Shown here in pieces: positions 52,781 through 61,210 of a stretch of 64,000 nt of DNA (the first letter of the stretch is position 1; the number at the start of each line of letters is the position of its first letter). Source of the DNA: Chryseosolibacter histidinae (GTDB lineage: Bacteria; Bacteroidota; Bacteroidia; Cytophagales; Cyclobacteriaceae). The translations under genes were made by a program, and so were the position numbers. Where the stretch lies: assembly GCF_018598225.1 (NCBI RefSeq), contig NZ_JAHESF010000004.1, positions 62,001 through 126,000 on the forward strand. Direction: 5' to 3'. The notes beneath the pieces were generated by a model, which made no database searches, had not been told where the DNA came from, and worked only from the letters and a program-made list of their open reading frames with translations.

Positions 52781-53587
52781 TTATTTTTTCCAAAGCCTGA
52801 GCTCGATGGAGATCCGTGTTTTATCCGGATTGAGATTGGCAGCTCCGCCATGGATCAGGTAAGGCGAAAATACCAGCACCTCATTGAGCTGTGGATCGGG
52901 CCTCACCGCCGTATAAGCTCCATCGATCCCTGTGACGGCCGGCACATTGAACCTGACACCGTTGATGATGGCGCCGCCAGCCGTTCTTTCAATTTTCGAC
53001 TCTGCCCAGAGATGACTACCGGGTAAAATGATCAGTGACGATAAGTGGTTGCTTCCCGTTACCGGGATATAGAGATTGATACAATCAGCATAATCTTCGA
53101 GCCACACGTCGCGGTGCAGCGGATTGTTGTCGGCTCTTTCAGGACGGATCACCCGGAAGTGAAATATGGACTGACCATCGAACGGATTTGTTGCTTTCAG
53201 TGGTGCGCCGCAGATGGCTGCGATCCGTTTTTCGATCGTTTCGATCCCCGATGGAAACTTTTCTACCGGGAGCAGCTTGGTCTTTTCAACTGCCGCGAGG
53301 TGTGTTCGGGTATCGGCGGCGAGGTGGTGATATTGCCAAAGCTCAAGCCCATCTGGTATGGTCAGCCCCGCTTCGCGCCACAGTGCTATCAGCAGGTTGT
53401 GTGCGTCACGGGCAAACGTTTCGTATAAGCTTTCAGGGAAAAGTGCTTCAACAGTAAATCCTTTGTTATGCCATGATGTGCCGGCGGTAAGGTCAACAGC
53501 TTTGTTGAGCAGCACCTCTTCTGTTCCGCGATGGGTGTTTCCTTCTGCAGTATATGAAAGTGTTCTGTTGTTGACCGTGTACTGCAT
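52781..53587 (-). CDS. phytanoyl-CoA dioxygenase-like 2-oxoglutarate oxygenase
   Basis: This 268-residue protein has the Fe(II)/2-oxoglutarate triad: NPLHRDVWLEDY (HxD), the distal His in VFSPYLIHGGAANL and the 2-oxoglutarate-binding Arg in KTRISIELRLW. The fold matches PhyH-type oxygenases used in lipid or natural product hydroxylation. The substrate is unknown. It is convergent with a glycosyltransferase and lies upstream of rsgA on the same strand. Confidence 0.8.
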   Translation of the reverse strand: MQYTVNNRTLSYTAEGNTHRGTEEVLLNKAVDLTAGTSWHNKGFTVEALFPESLYETFARDAHNLLIALWREAGLTIPDGLELWQYHHLAADTRTHLAAVEKTKLLPVEKFPSGIETIEKRIAAICGAPLKATNPFDGQSIFHFRVIRPERADNNPLHRDVWLEDYADCINLYIPVTGSNHLSSLIILPGSHLWAESKIERTAGGAIINGVRFNVPAVTGIDGAYTAVRPDPQLNEVLVFSPYLIHGGAANLNPDKTRISIELRLWKK

Positions 53588-53595
53588 GGTTCCTT

Positions 53596-54510
53596 TTACT
53601 TACGATTATCCTCTCCGGCGATCATGCTGAGGTAACTTTCATAACGGCTTAATGCGATGGTGCCCGCTTCTACGGCGGCGATGACGGCGCATTGGGGTTC
53701 GTTCACGTGAATGCAACGCGAACCGAACTTGCAATCGAGTCGCACGTCGCGCATCTCCGGAAAGTAGTCCGAGAGCTCCTGGTGGTTCATGTCAACAAGG
53801 CCCCACTCTTTGATGCCTGGTGTATCGATCACAAAGGAGTTGTTATTGATAGCAAACATTTCGGCAAACGTGGTGGTGTGCATTCCCTTTTCGGAGAAGC
53901 CCGAGATCTCACCCGTTTTCTGGTTGATGTGCGGGGCGAGCTTGTTGAGCAGTGTTGACTTGCCTACACCCGAGTGGCCGGCTATCAGCGTGATCTTACC
54001 TTGCAGCAGGGCGAGCACATCGGGTTGTGACTCCTGCAAGGCCGAAACAGTTAAGGCCGTCACACCGGTTTTTTCATAAAGCGCGGTCAGCTTTTGCTGG
54101 AGCTGCAACTCGTCATCTTTGAGCAGATCTTTTTTATTGAACACAAGCACTTGTGGTATGCGGAACGACTCCGCCGATACCAGGAAACGATCGATGAAGC
54201 CAAGCGAGGTGCGCGGATAGGCAACGGTGGCGATAAGCATCACCTGGTCTACGTTGGCGGCCAGCACGTGGGCATGCGCTGTTTTTTTGACCGACTGCCG
54301 GAGCATGTGATTCTTGCGGGGCAGAATATCAGTGATGGCACCCACATCGTTTGTCATTTCAAAGGTCACGCGGTCGCCAACAGCCACAGGGTTGGTTTCC
54401 TTGATACCTTCAAGCCTGATCTTGCCACGCACTTTACACACGTATTTCTGGCCGTCTGCTGCCAGCACATCGTAGAACGAGCCGGTTGAACGTAGCACCA
54501 ATCCTTCCAT
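53596..54510 (-). CDS. rsgA: small-ribosomal-subunit GTPase RsgA
   Basis: RsgA checks late 30S subunit maturation. The ATG at 54510 (MEGLVLRSTGSFYDV) gives 304 residues; the frame from 54582 is too long. The GTPase domain is circularly permuted: NKKD (G4) comes first, then GHSGVGKST (G1), the T-rich switch HTTTFAEM and DTPG (G3). An OB fold precedes it, and a zinc finger CKFGSRCIHVNEPQCAV follows. It is downstream of kdtA by 49 bases. Confidence 0.95.
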   Translation of the reverse strand: MEGLVLRSTGSFYDVLAADGQKYVCKVRGKIRLEGIKETNPVAVGDRVTFEMTNDVGAITDILPRKNHMLRQSVKKTAHAHVLAANVDQVMLIATVAYPRTSLGFIDRFLVSAESFRIPQVLVFNKKDLLKDDELQLQQKLTALYEKTGVTALTVSALQESQPDVLALLQGKITLIAGHSGVGKSTLLNKLAPHINQKTGEISGFSEKGMHTTTFAEMFAINNNSFVIDTPGIKEWGLVDMNHQELSDYFPEMRDVRLDCKFGSRCIHVNEPQCAVIAAVEAGTIALSRYESYLSMIAGEDNRK

Positions 54511-54559
54511 GGTCAGTTGGTTTGCGTGCACACTATGCGCGAATGGTCTGCAAAAGTCA

Positions 54560-55804
54560 TCACGATCTTTTTTCCAATACATTGCGGCAATACCGCATGA
54601 TCTTCTCGGTTGCGCCCAGGTTCTCTTCCACGTATTGCCGTGTTACTTCACAAGCTAACAAAAAGCTCTCGGGCACATTCAGCATTTCGTATTTTTCTTT
54701 CAGGTCGGGGTAATCGGCAACGGCAAAAGCGCCACCCCGGTTGATCAGGTCTACGGCCTCCTGAAACTTTTCATAATTTTTATTCCCGAAAAGGATAGGC
54801 ACCCCGTAGCAGGCCGCTTCCAGGATGTTGTGAAGTCCTTTACCAAAAGCACCGCCGATATAAGCAAACTCTCCGTAGCGATATAACCGGCTCAGCATGC
54901 CGATGTTGTCAATGATCAGCACAGAATATTCATCCAGGTTCTTGCCTTCTGCCTGTGAAAAACGTACCGATCTTACCTGCAAAGCCTTTTCCAGCTCCGA
55001 GATAAAAGACTCGGTGATCTCATGCGGCGCTAGGATGAACTTCAGCCTGTTCTCGTTGATGAGCGGGATCAGCACATCGAGATCTTCGGGCCAGCAGCTT
55101 CCCACCACAAATACCTTCTGATCGTTTTTAAAATTGGTGGCAACAGGGATGGGCTCATGCTGCCGCACGATCTGGTTCACCCTGTCGAAGCGAGTGTCAC
55201 CGGCCTGGCTGCAGTTGGTGATGCCGATACCGTGCAGCAGCTTTACCGATTCATGGTTCTGCACAAAGAAGTGCGTGAAGTTGCGCAGGATCCTGCGGAA
55301 GAATCCACCCGTACCGTGAAAGAACAACTGGTCTTTTCTGAAAATGCTGGAGATAGAAAGCAGTGGAATGTTTTTCCTTTTGAGCTCCGCGCTGTAGTGA
55401 TACCAGAATTCATACTTCACAAAAATGGCCAGCGAAGGTTTTACGATGCTGATCAGCTTCCTGGCATTGCCGGGTGTATCCCAGGGAAGGTAGTGCACAA
55501 AATCGGCCTGCGCGTAGTTCTTCCGTATCTCAAAACCCGAAGGAGAGAAGAACGTAAGAAAGATCTTGTGGTCGGGATACTCCTTTTTGACGACTTCGAT
55601 AATGGGCCTGCCTTGCTCAAATTCTCCTAAAGAAGCACAATGCACCCAAACTATGGCTGATGTATTATTTTGAAAGGTATTTTGAATTTTTTTAAGCCCT
55701 CCCTCACGTCCTTTGACAAAAGCTTTGGCTTTGGGATGAAAGAAACTTGCGAGCCAGAACAAAAAACCCAGCAGACGAATCGAAAAATTGTATACGATGA
55801 TCAT
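54560..55804 (-). CDS. waaA: 3-deoxy-D-manno-octulosonic-acid (Kdo) transferase
   Basis: KdtA/WaaA transfers Kdo from CMP-Kdo to lipid IVA, starting the LPS core. The ATG at 55804 (MIIVYNFSIRLLGFLFWLA) gives 414 residues; the longer frame runs into the divergent promoter region. Features are an N-terminal membrane anchor, VWVHCASLGEFEQGRP, VKYEFWYHY and the GT-B C-terminal half (YIGGAFGKGLHNILEAACYGVPILFG). It is divergent from the exported protein at 55.9 kb. Confidence 0.94.
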   Translation of the reverse strand: MIIVYNFSIRLLGFLFWLASFFHPKAKAFVKGREGGLKKIQNTFQNNTSAIVWVHCASLGEFEQGRPIIEVVKKEYPDHKIFLTFFSPSGFEIRKNYAQADFVHYLPWDTPGNARKLISIVKPSLAIFVKYEFWYHYSAELKRKNIPLLSISSIFRKDQLFFHGTGGFFRRILRNFTHFFVQNHESVKLLHGIGITNCSQAGDTRFDRVNQIVRQHEPIPVATNFKNDQKVFVVGSCWPEDLDVLIPLINENRLKFILAPHEITESFISELEKALQVRSVRFSQAEGKNLDEYSVLIIDNIGMLSRLYRYGEFAYIGGAFGKGLHNILEAACYGVPILFGNKNYEKFQEAVDLINRGGAFAVADYPDLKEKYEMLNVPESFLLACEVTRQYVEENLGATEKIMRYCRNVLEKRS

Positions 55805-55882
55805 GGCATCACAAAAATACAACTTAACCTTTGCTGCATATTTATTTTTTTGGCGATAGCAGAATAAAGCTGTAAAATCTTT

Positions 55883-55890
55883 TACTTTTG
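55883..55890 (+). promoter_or_regulatory. TAnnTTTG -7 element upstream of the DUF6588-like gene
   Basis: TACTTTTG at 55883-55890 matches the -7 consensus exactly. The ATG lies 32 bases downstream. TTTG at 55849-55852 is about 30 bases upstream, which is too far to be a clear -33 partner. Confidence 0.5.
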
Positions 55891-55921
55891 TATTCTTAAT
55901 TATACACATAATTCCCCAACT

Positions 55922-56953
55922 ATGAGATTTTTTACCCGTGTACTGTTTTTGGCAGCACTTGTTGCCAGTGCGTCCGTACCATCGTTCGCGCAGGAGGACA
56001 TTGACCAACTGCTTAAGGAAGGCATAGAAGATGGTGAGAAGCTGATCGGTGCCTACATTGCACCCGTTATCAAGAGCGTGAGCTCAGGCTTGAACCAGGG
56101 CTGGTACAACACAGCCAAAGCACACAAGATCGCCGGTATCGATATCACTATAACAGGCAACGCCATGACTATTCCCAGCGGCGACCTGCTCTTCAAACCT
56201 GCTGATCTTAACCTTCAGAAAGTAGAATTGGTGCCTACATCCGGACAGTATAACGGATATGCGCCCACCCTTGCCGGTCCTGATATCTCCACTAGCTATC
56301 GCCTTAAGAATCCTGATCCGAGCGATCCGAATGCAACCTTCAGCGGCCCTCCCGGCCTCGACCTGAAAGGCAACATCGGTAAGAACTGGGTGCCTGTTCC
56401 CATGGCGCACGTGGGTATCGGATTACCCAAGGGCACAGATCTTAAGATCAGATACTCACCTACAGTAGACATCGGTGATGAAGGCAGCATCAAGATCATC
56501 GGTTTCGGTGTGATGCACGACATCAAACAATGGATCCCCGGAATAAAGCTTCTGCCTTTTGATCTCTCTGGTTTTGTTGGATACACCAAGTTCAAACTGG
56601 AATCGAGCTTCGAAGGTGACATCCAGGGAAGCAATCAAAAAGGTATATTTGAAATGAATGCCACCACCATTCAGGGATTGATCTCCAAAAAATTCTCTGT
56701 AGTGACATTCTATGGCGGCATTGGCTACAACATTGCCAAGTCTAACCTGTCTATGAAAGGTTGGTACGATGTTGATGAAGATAACACAAGAGATCAGAAC
56801 GAAGTAGATCCTATCGATCTGAAGTTTGCTGCATCCGGCCCACGTGCTACCGTTGGTATGCGCCTCAAGCTGGCGATACTTACGTTTCATGCAGATTATA
56901 CCATGCAGAAATACAAGTGCCTCACCGCAGGTGTAGGTCTTAGTGTAAGATAA
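55922..56953 (+). CDS. DUF6588-like outer-membrane protein
   Basis: The 343-residue product begins with a signal peptide (MRFFTRVLFLAALVASASVPSFAQ). The mature part looks like a beta barrel: alternating hydrophobic strands such as HVGIGLPKGTDLKIRYSP, ISKKFSVVTFYGGIGYNIA and ATVGMRLKLAILTFHADYTMQ, ending in GVGLSVR. It fits the DUF6588 group of Bacteroidota exported proteins. The function is unknown. The gene is convergent with the enoyl-CoA hydratase, with a hairpin between. Confidence 0.78.
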   Translation: MRFFTRVLFLAALVASASVPSFAQEDIDQLLKEGIEDGEKLIGAYIAPVIKSVSSGLNQGWYNTAKAHKIAGIDITITGNAMTIPSGDLLFKPADLNLQKVELVPTSGQYNGYAPTLAGPDISTSYRLKNPDPSDPNATFSGPPGLDLKGNIGKNWVPVPMAHVGIGLPKGTDLKIRYSPTVDIGDEGSIKIIGFGVMHDIKQWIPGIKLLPFDLSGFVGYTKFKLESSFEGDIQGSNQKGIFEMNATTIQGLISKKFSVVTFYGGIGYNIAKSNLSMKGWYDVDEDNTRDQNEVDPIDLKFAASGPRATVGMRLKLAILTFHADYTMQKYKCLTAGVGLSVR

Positions 56954-56961
56954 AATATCAT

Positions 56962-57002
56962 TCGAAGTACGGGCTACGATCCTGTATCGTACCTCGTACT
57001 TC
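56962..57002. terminator. TACGA/TCGTA hairpin between convergent genes
   Basis: CGAAGTACGGGCTACGA (56962-56978) pairs with TCGTACCTCGTACTTCG (56986-57002) with two mismatches, around a 7-base loop. The hairpin is 9 bases after one stop and 7 bases before the other. The CGTAC word repeats within the right arm, so it belongs to the word-iterated class. Confidence 0.7.
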
Positions 57003-57009
57003 GTATCTC

Positions 57010-57783
57010 TTACCTTCCTTTATAGTCCGCCTTTCTCTTTTCAATAAAGGCTTTCATACCTTCCTTCTGATCTTCAGAAGCAAACGCGAGATAAAAATTC
57101 TTCCTTTCAAAATGCAATCCTTCGTCGAGGTGTGTCTCGAACGATCGGTTCACAGCTTCTTTGGCGAGCTGCGCTGCAATGGGTGCCATCTGCGCGATCT
57201 CCCTGCCAAGCTGCACCGCTTCACGCAGGTACATCTCTACCGGTACCACTTTGTTTACCAGGCCGTAACCCATCGCTTCTTCGGCTGACAGGAACCTGCC
57301 TGTGAGCACGAGCTCCATGGCCTTTGCTTTGCCGATTGCCTTGGTGAGTCGTTGTGTTCCACCTGCACCAGGCATCACACCGATTTTGATCTCAGGCTGA
57401 CCGAACTTCGCTGTCTCTGACGCAATGATCATATCGCAGGTCATGGCCAGCTCACATCCGCCACCAAGGGCAAAACCGGAGACCGCCGCGATCAGGGGCT
57501 TCTTAGTTTTACGGATCTGGTCCCAGGTGCTGAACTGATCGATGCGAAGCATATCAACCGCCGAACGGTCGGCCATCTGCTTGATGTCAGCGCCCGCCGC
57601 GAAAGCCTGCTCATTGCCGGTGATGATAATGGCCCGTACGCGCTCATTCTTATCCAGCTGATGCAGCGCTTCACTGAGCTCCTGCATCAGTTGAAGATTC
57701 AAAGCATTGAGATCTTTCGGACGGTTCAGCTGCACCAATGCAACAAAGGGCTCGTGTTGTTCCGTGACAAGAATGTACTCCAT
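57010..57783 (-). CDS. enoyl-CoA hydratase/isomerase
   Basis: This crotonase-family enzyme hydrates trans-2-enoyl-CoA in beta-oxidation. The ATG at 57783 (MEYILVTEQHEPFV) gives 257 residues. The oxyanion-hole segments are AFAAGADIKQM and AAVSGFALGGGCELAMTCD, the catalytic Glu is in GQPEIKIGVMPGAGGTQRL, and the C-terminal signature is FASEDQKEGMKAFIEKRKADYKG. It resembles PaaF/EchA-type hydratases. It has no adjacent beta-oxidation genes. Confidence 0.92.
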   Translation of the reverse strand: MEYILVTEQHEPFVALVQLNRPKDLNALNLQLMQELSEALHQLDKNERVRAIIITGNEQAFAAGADIKQMADRSAVDMLRIDQFSTWDQIRKTKKPLIAAVSGFALGGGCELAMTCDMIIASETAKFGQPEIKIGVMPGAGGTQRLTKAIGKAKAMELVLTGRFLSAEEAMGYGLVNKVVPVEMYLREAVQLGREIAQMAPIAAQLAKEAVNRSFETHLDEGLHFERKNFYLAFASEDQKEGMKAFIEKRKADYKGR

Positions 57784-57814
57784 AATCAATACAAGATTAG
57801 ACCCTGACTATACA

Positions 57815-57946
57815 GATTAACAAGATTAGCAGGATTTAGCAGGATAAACAAGATGGGCCAGGATTGATCAGGATTTACAGGATTAGCAGGATTTAAAAGT
57901 AGCAGAGGTATTAAATCCAGTTAATCCTGTAAATCCTTTAATCAAG
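57815..57946. repeat. GGATTTA word-iterated inverted repeat with 16-bp arms
   Basis: Words AGCAGGATTTA, CAGGATTGATC and CAGGATTTACAGG repeat through 57815-57897. AGGATTTACAGGATTA (57870-57885) pairs perfectly with TAATCCTGTAAATCCT (57922-57937). The element lies between the start codons of divergent genes, unlike the others, which adjoin stop codons. Confidence 0.85.
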
Positions 57947-57949
57947 GTC

Positions 57950-57989
57950 AAAAAAGAAAAGCCTTCCCAAGGCGGTGAGACAGGCTTTT
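57950..57989 (-). terminator. minus-strand intrinsic terminator in a divergent gap
   Basis: On the minus strand AAAAGCCT (57989-57982) pairs with AGGCTTTT (57964-57957), followed by CTTTTTT (57956-57950). An inner GCCTT-GGG-AAGGC palindrome competes. No annotated minus-strand gene ends here, so it may terminate a small RNA that starts between 57990 and 58110. Confidence 0.6.
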
Positions 57990-58111
57990 CAAAAACCTAC
58001 TGGTTTTTATTGGTGCTTATGCGACAATTAATAGCATTCTTTTCAGCCTTGTAACCTGAATTTATCTTTCTTTACGGCCTTTTAAAGGTCTATACAGCAT
58101 TTAAACCGGAT

Positions 58112-58585
58112 ATGGGAAAAGTAAGGGTTTTGTTTGTCTGCCTGGGTAATATCTGCAGGTCGCCGTTGGCCGAAGCCATTTTTAAGCACAAAGTAAAAGC
58201 GCGGGGCTGGGAGCAATGGATTGAAGCCGACTCGTGCGGCACTTCCAATTATCACATCGGCGACTCACCTGATCCGCGCACCATCGCCAATGCTTCGAAG
58301 AACGGTGTTGTGATCGACCACTGCGGACGACAACTAAGCATAGAAGACCTGAACGACTTCGATCATATCCTGGCCATGGACAACAGCAACTACAATAACA
58401 TCCTGAGGTTGCCCGGCAGCGAGGCGTACGCGCATAAAGTACAACTCATGCGCAACTTCGACCCTGCAGGCAAAGGAGAAGTTCCCGATCCGTACTACGG
58501 CGGCGAAAAAGGATTTCAGGAAGTTTTCGACATCCTCGACCGCACCATGGAGAAATTTTTAGATCAGCTTGAGAAAAACAGATAG
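58112..58585 (+). CDS. low-molecular-weight protein tyrosine phosphatase
   Basis: The 157-residue product has the P-loop VCLGNICRSPLAEA with the catalytic Cys and Arg, followed by the general-acid loop VPDPYYGGEKGF. Length and motif order are normal for the family. In this phylum such phosphatases act on tyrosine kinases of exopolysaccharide export, but no kinase is nearby. It is convergent with aspartokinase across a GGTAATC word array. Confidence 0.93.
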   Translation: MGKVRVLFVCLGNICRSPLAEAIFKHKVKARGWEQWIEADSCGTSNYHIGDSPDPRTIANASKNGVVIDHCGRQLSIEDLNDFDHILAMDNSNYNNILRLPGSEAYAHKVQLMRNFDPAGKGEVPDPYYGGEKGFQEVFDILDRTMEKFLDQLEKNR

Positions 58586-58586
58586 G

Positions 58587-58674
58587 AAATGGTAATCAAG
58601 TAGTCGGTAATCAGTAATCAGTAAAATGCACTGCACCACCGATTACCGGTCACCGAATACCGATTACCAATTTA
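58587..58674. repeat. GGTAATC word-iterated inverted repeat (phosphatase-lysC)
   Basis: GGTAATCAAG, GGTAATCAG and TAATCAGTAA fill 58587-58625, and GATTACCGG and GATTACCAA fill 58638-58674. TGGTAATC (58590-58597) pairs with GATTACCA (58662-58669). The right arm includes the aspartokinase stop (58672-58674). The same word family occurs at 49.4 kb. Confidence 0.85.
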
Positions 58675-59922
58675 CGGCCTTATGAGAAGCTGGAGTGTTG
58701 AACGCGATGACTGCTCTAGCAATACACCGGGTTTGCTCCGGAAAGTATCGAAGCTCTTTGCATCGTAATTTTTAATAGTGACCAGCGTAAGTCCTGTGTT
58801 GTAGTACACTTCAAATTGCTGCTGCAGCCGTTCGATGAGCGCCTTTACCCTGCTCTCACGAAAATCGATACAAAACGAAAATGAGATGGCTGAGTTCTGC
58901 ATCACGTTGATGTGGATGTTGAGCTCGGTAAGCACATGGAAGATGGTGCTCATATGCTCTTCGGTGACGAACGTATAGTCCGTTACCTTGCACGAGATCA
59001 AACACTGATTGTCTTTGAACACGAAAAGCGGCGGAAGGTTTTCCACGCGGCACTCGTGGATCTTGGTGCCGGGCAGCGCGGGGTCATCAAAATTCTTTAC
59101 ATACAGCGGGATCCCTTTTGTGGCCAGGGGCTTGATGGTTTTCGGATGGATCACTGAGGCACCGTAGTAGGTCATCTCCGCAGCTTCACTGAACGGCAAT
59201 TCTTCAAACACGGTAACAGCTTTCATCCGCTTGGGGTCGGCGTTCATAATGCCGGGAACATCTTTCCAGATGGTGACCGACTCGGCGCGCAGGCATGATG
59301 CGAAGATGGCGGCGGAAAAATCAGAGCCGTCTCTGCCCAGCGTAGTTGTATATCCGTCTTTGGTGCGGCCCAGGAATCCCTGCGTGATCACAATGTTTTT
59401 CTGCTCCTGCAGTTTTTTGATCTGCTGGATGTTGTTGCACGTAGTTGTCCAGTCTACTTTTCCTTCGCGGTAGTTATCATCGGTGGCAATGTAGTCGCGC
59501 GCATCCAGCCACTGGGCTTTGAGCTCCTGTTCTATGAGGTAATGACATACGATCTGTGTGGATACGATCTCGCCGAAGCATACCACCTGGTCGTAAAGCT
59601 GATCAGGGCTGCTGTAACTTTTGTGCAATTGTTGCGCGAGTGTTTCCCACGACGATGCTACAACATTCCATGCAGGGTGACCTTCCGGAAAAAGATCACG
59701 CATAATGCCGCTATGGTATTCCTTTAATAGGTTAAATTCGGCAGTGTAGTCCTGGTGCGACTGATAGCGGCTTACGATGCGTTCCAGGGCGTTGGTGGTC
59801 TGACCCATGGCAGAAACAACAACAACAAGATTCCCGCGGCTATGAGAATGTAGAATTAAGGCTACGTTTTTTATCCCTTTTGAGTCTTTGACAGAAGCAC
59901 CACCGAATTTAAAAACCTTCAT
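58672..59922 (-). CDS. lysC: aspartate kinase
   Basis: The enzyme phosphorylates aspartate, starting the Lys/Thr/Met pathway. The 416 residues have the kinase N-terminus MKVFKFGGASVKDSKG, the nucleotide segment TLGRDGSDFSAAIFASCL and IWKDVPGIMNADPK. Two C-terminal ACT domains follow (SCKVTDYTFVTEEHMSTIFHVL, SFSFCIDFRES). It is monofunctional. The divergent gene is fbp. Confidence 0.93.
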   Translation of the reverse strand: MKVFKFGGASVKDSKGIKNVALILHSHSRGNLVVVVSAMGQTTNALERIVSRYQSHQDYTAEFNLLKEYHSGIMRDLFPEGHPAWNVVASSWETLAQQLHKSYSSPDQLYDQVVCFGEIVSTQIVCHYLIEQELKAQWLDARDYIATDDNYREGKVDWTTTCNNIQQIKKLQEQKNIVITQGFLGRTKDGYTTTLGRDGSDFSAAIFASCLRAESVTIWKDVPGIMNADPKRMKAVTVFEELPFSEAAEMTYYGASVIHPKTIKPLATKGIPLYVKNFDDPALPGTKIHECRVENLPPLFVFKDNQCLISCKVTDYTFVTEEHMSTIFHVLTELNIHINVMQNSAISFSFCIDFRESRVKALIERLQQQFEVYYNTGLTLVTIKNYDAKSFDTFRSKPGVLLEQSSRSTLQLLIRP

Positions 59923-59974
59923 TTTTATAAACTAAATCGTTTGCGGATTAACTTTACAACAATATTTTACAAGT

Positions 59975-60994
59975 ATGCAAAGATCCATTAATAATGCTTA
60001 CTCGACAAGCATAGAAACTTCAAGGATCGCTCAGCCTATCGGCACGGCGCTGGACCGGTTCATCAAAAACCACCAGGACCAGTTTGCCTTTGCCAGCGGC
60101 GAACTTTCACAGTTGCTGCGCGACATTGCCCTCGCTTCAAAAGTAGTGAACCGTGAGGTGAATAAGGCCGGCCTCATCGATATCATGGGTGCCGCGGGCT
60201 CAACCAACAATACCGGCGATCAGCAGCAGAAGCTCGATGTGCTGGCCAACATCCGGTTCACCCGAGCGCTGATGAAAGGTGGTGAGGTTTGTGCGCTGGT
60301 CTCTGAAGAATCAGAATCTTATGTTGATCTCAACAACGAAGGCAAATATGTTATCGCCATCGATCCGCTGGACGGTTCTTCTAACATTGATGTGAACGTT
60401 TCGATCGGAACCATCTTCTCGATTTACAGAAGAAAAAGCATCGCAGGAATGCCTATCCAGGAGGAGGATATTTTACAGAAAGGATCTGATCAGGTGGCGG
60501 CAGGATACATCCTGTATGGATCGTCGACCATGCTCGTTTATACCACAGGGCATGGCGTGAACGGATTTACTTACGAGCCCAGCCTCGGCGAATATTTTCT
60601 CTCACATCCCGATATGCAGATGCCGGCAGATGGCAAGATCTACTCCATTAACGAAGGGTCGGCTAATTCATTTGAGAAGCCGGTGAAGGATTACATCCAA
60701 CACTGCAAAGACAACAACTACACGGCGCGTTACATCGGGTCGCTGGTGGCTGACTTTCACAGGAACCTGTTGAAGGGCGGCATCTATATCTATCCGGCTA
60801 CAGCCAAAGATCCGCAAGGCAAGCTCCGCCTGATGTATGAGTGCAATGCGCTTGCGTTCATCGCAGAACAGGCCGGGGGCAAAGCTTCGTCAGGAAAAGC
60901 ACGTATTCTCGATCTCGAGCCGCGTCATCTGCATGAGCGCACGCCCTTTTATGTAGGATCGAAAAATATGGTAACGAAAGCGGAGAGTTTCTGA
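59975..60994 (+). CDS. fbp: fructose-1,6-bisphosphatase class I
   Basis: The enzyme hydrolyses fructose 1,6-bisphosphate in gluconeogenesis. The 339-residue product has the class I motifs: EESESYVDL, the metal-binding [23 protein letters not shown], and [23 protein letters not shown]. It is divergent from lysC with about 50 bases between the starts. TTTG (59940-59943) and TATTTTAC (59963-59970) with a 19-base gap could form its promoter, but that would give almost no leader. Confidence 0.96.
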   Translation: MQRSINNAYSTSIETSRIAQPIGTALDRFIKNHQDQFAFASGELSQLLRDIALASKVVNREVNKAGLIDIMGAAGSTNNTGDQQQKLDVLANIRFTRALMKGGEVCALVSEESESYVDLNNEGKYVIAIDPLDGSSNIDVNVSIGTIFSIYRRKSIAGMPIQEEDILQKGSDQVAAGYILYGSSTMLVYTTGHGVNGFTYEPSLGEYFLSHPDMQMPADGKIYSINEGSANSFEKPVKDYIQHCKDNNYTARYIGSLVADFHRNLLKGGIYIYPATAKDPQGKLRLMYECNALAFIAEQAGGKASSGKARILDLEPRHLHERTPFYVGSKNMVTKAESF

Positions 60995-61010
60995 AATGCC
61001 AAATGCATAA

Positions 61011-61200
61011 ACGCAGAGAACGCTGAGGAACGCGAAGACCGCAAATAATATAAGCGACCTCAGCCGTCTTAGAGCAGATTAAAGTTCGTCAGATATTTAC
61101 TTATGTAAAGTCACAAAGAATCGCTATGCCAAGCGTGGCGTAGAAGCAACCTCAAAAAACTCTGCGGCCCTCTGCGCCTTCTCCGCGTACTCTGCGGTTA
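61011..61200. repeat. CTCTGCG word-iterated inverted repeat (fbp-DUF5606)
   Basis: ACGCAGAGAACGCTGAGG and CGCGAAGACCGCAAA (61011-61045) are complementary in kind to CTCTGCGGCC, CTCTGCGCC, CTCCGCGTA and CTCTGCGGTTA (61157-61200). The right arm ends 10 bases before the DUF5606 stop. Between the arms lies about 110 bases without a visible gene. Confidence 0.75.
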
Positions 61201-61210
61201 AGAAGCATTT

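Larger units (their letters stand above)
57784..58111. other. 328-base divergent gap with GGATTTA inverted repeat and candidate sRNA
   Basis: The gap holds the word array at 57815-57946 and a minus-strand terminator at 57950-57989. The remainder (57990-58111) is AT-rich and contains no ORF above a few codons. It holds the promoter of the phosphatase gene and perhaps a minus-strand transcript ending at the terminator. No tRNA-like fold is evident. Confidence 0.65.

Noticed and set aside
54560-56008. 482-residue version of the Kdo transferase
   Set aside because: The extra N-terminal 68 residues are not family-like and would cross the promoter region of the divergent gene.
59940-59970. TTTG-N19-TATTTTAC promoter for fbp
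   Set aside because: It would place the transcription start at the ATG with no leader and has two mismatches in the -7 box; kept only as a remark.
8955-61200. word arrays as CRISPR arrays or IS ends
   Set aside because: The units are 7-15 bases without uniform spacers, there are no cas genes, and no transposase or target-site duplication is seen.
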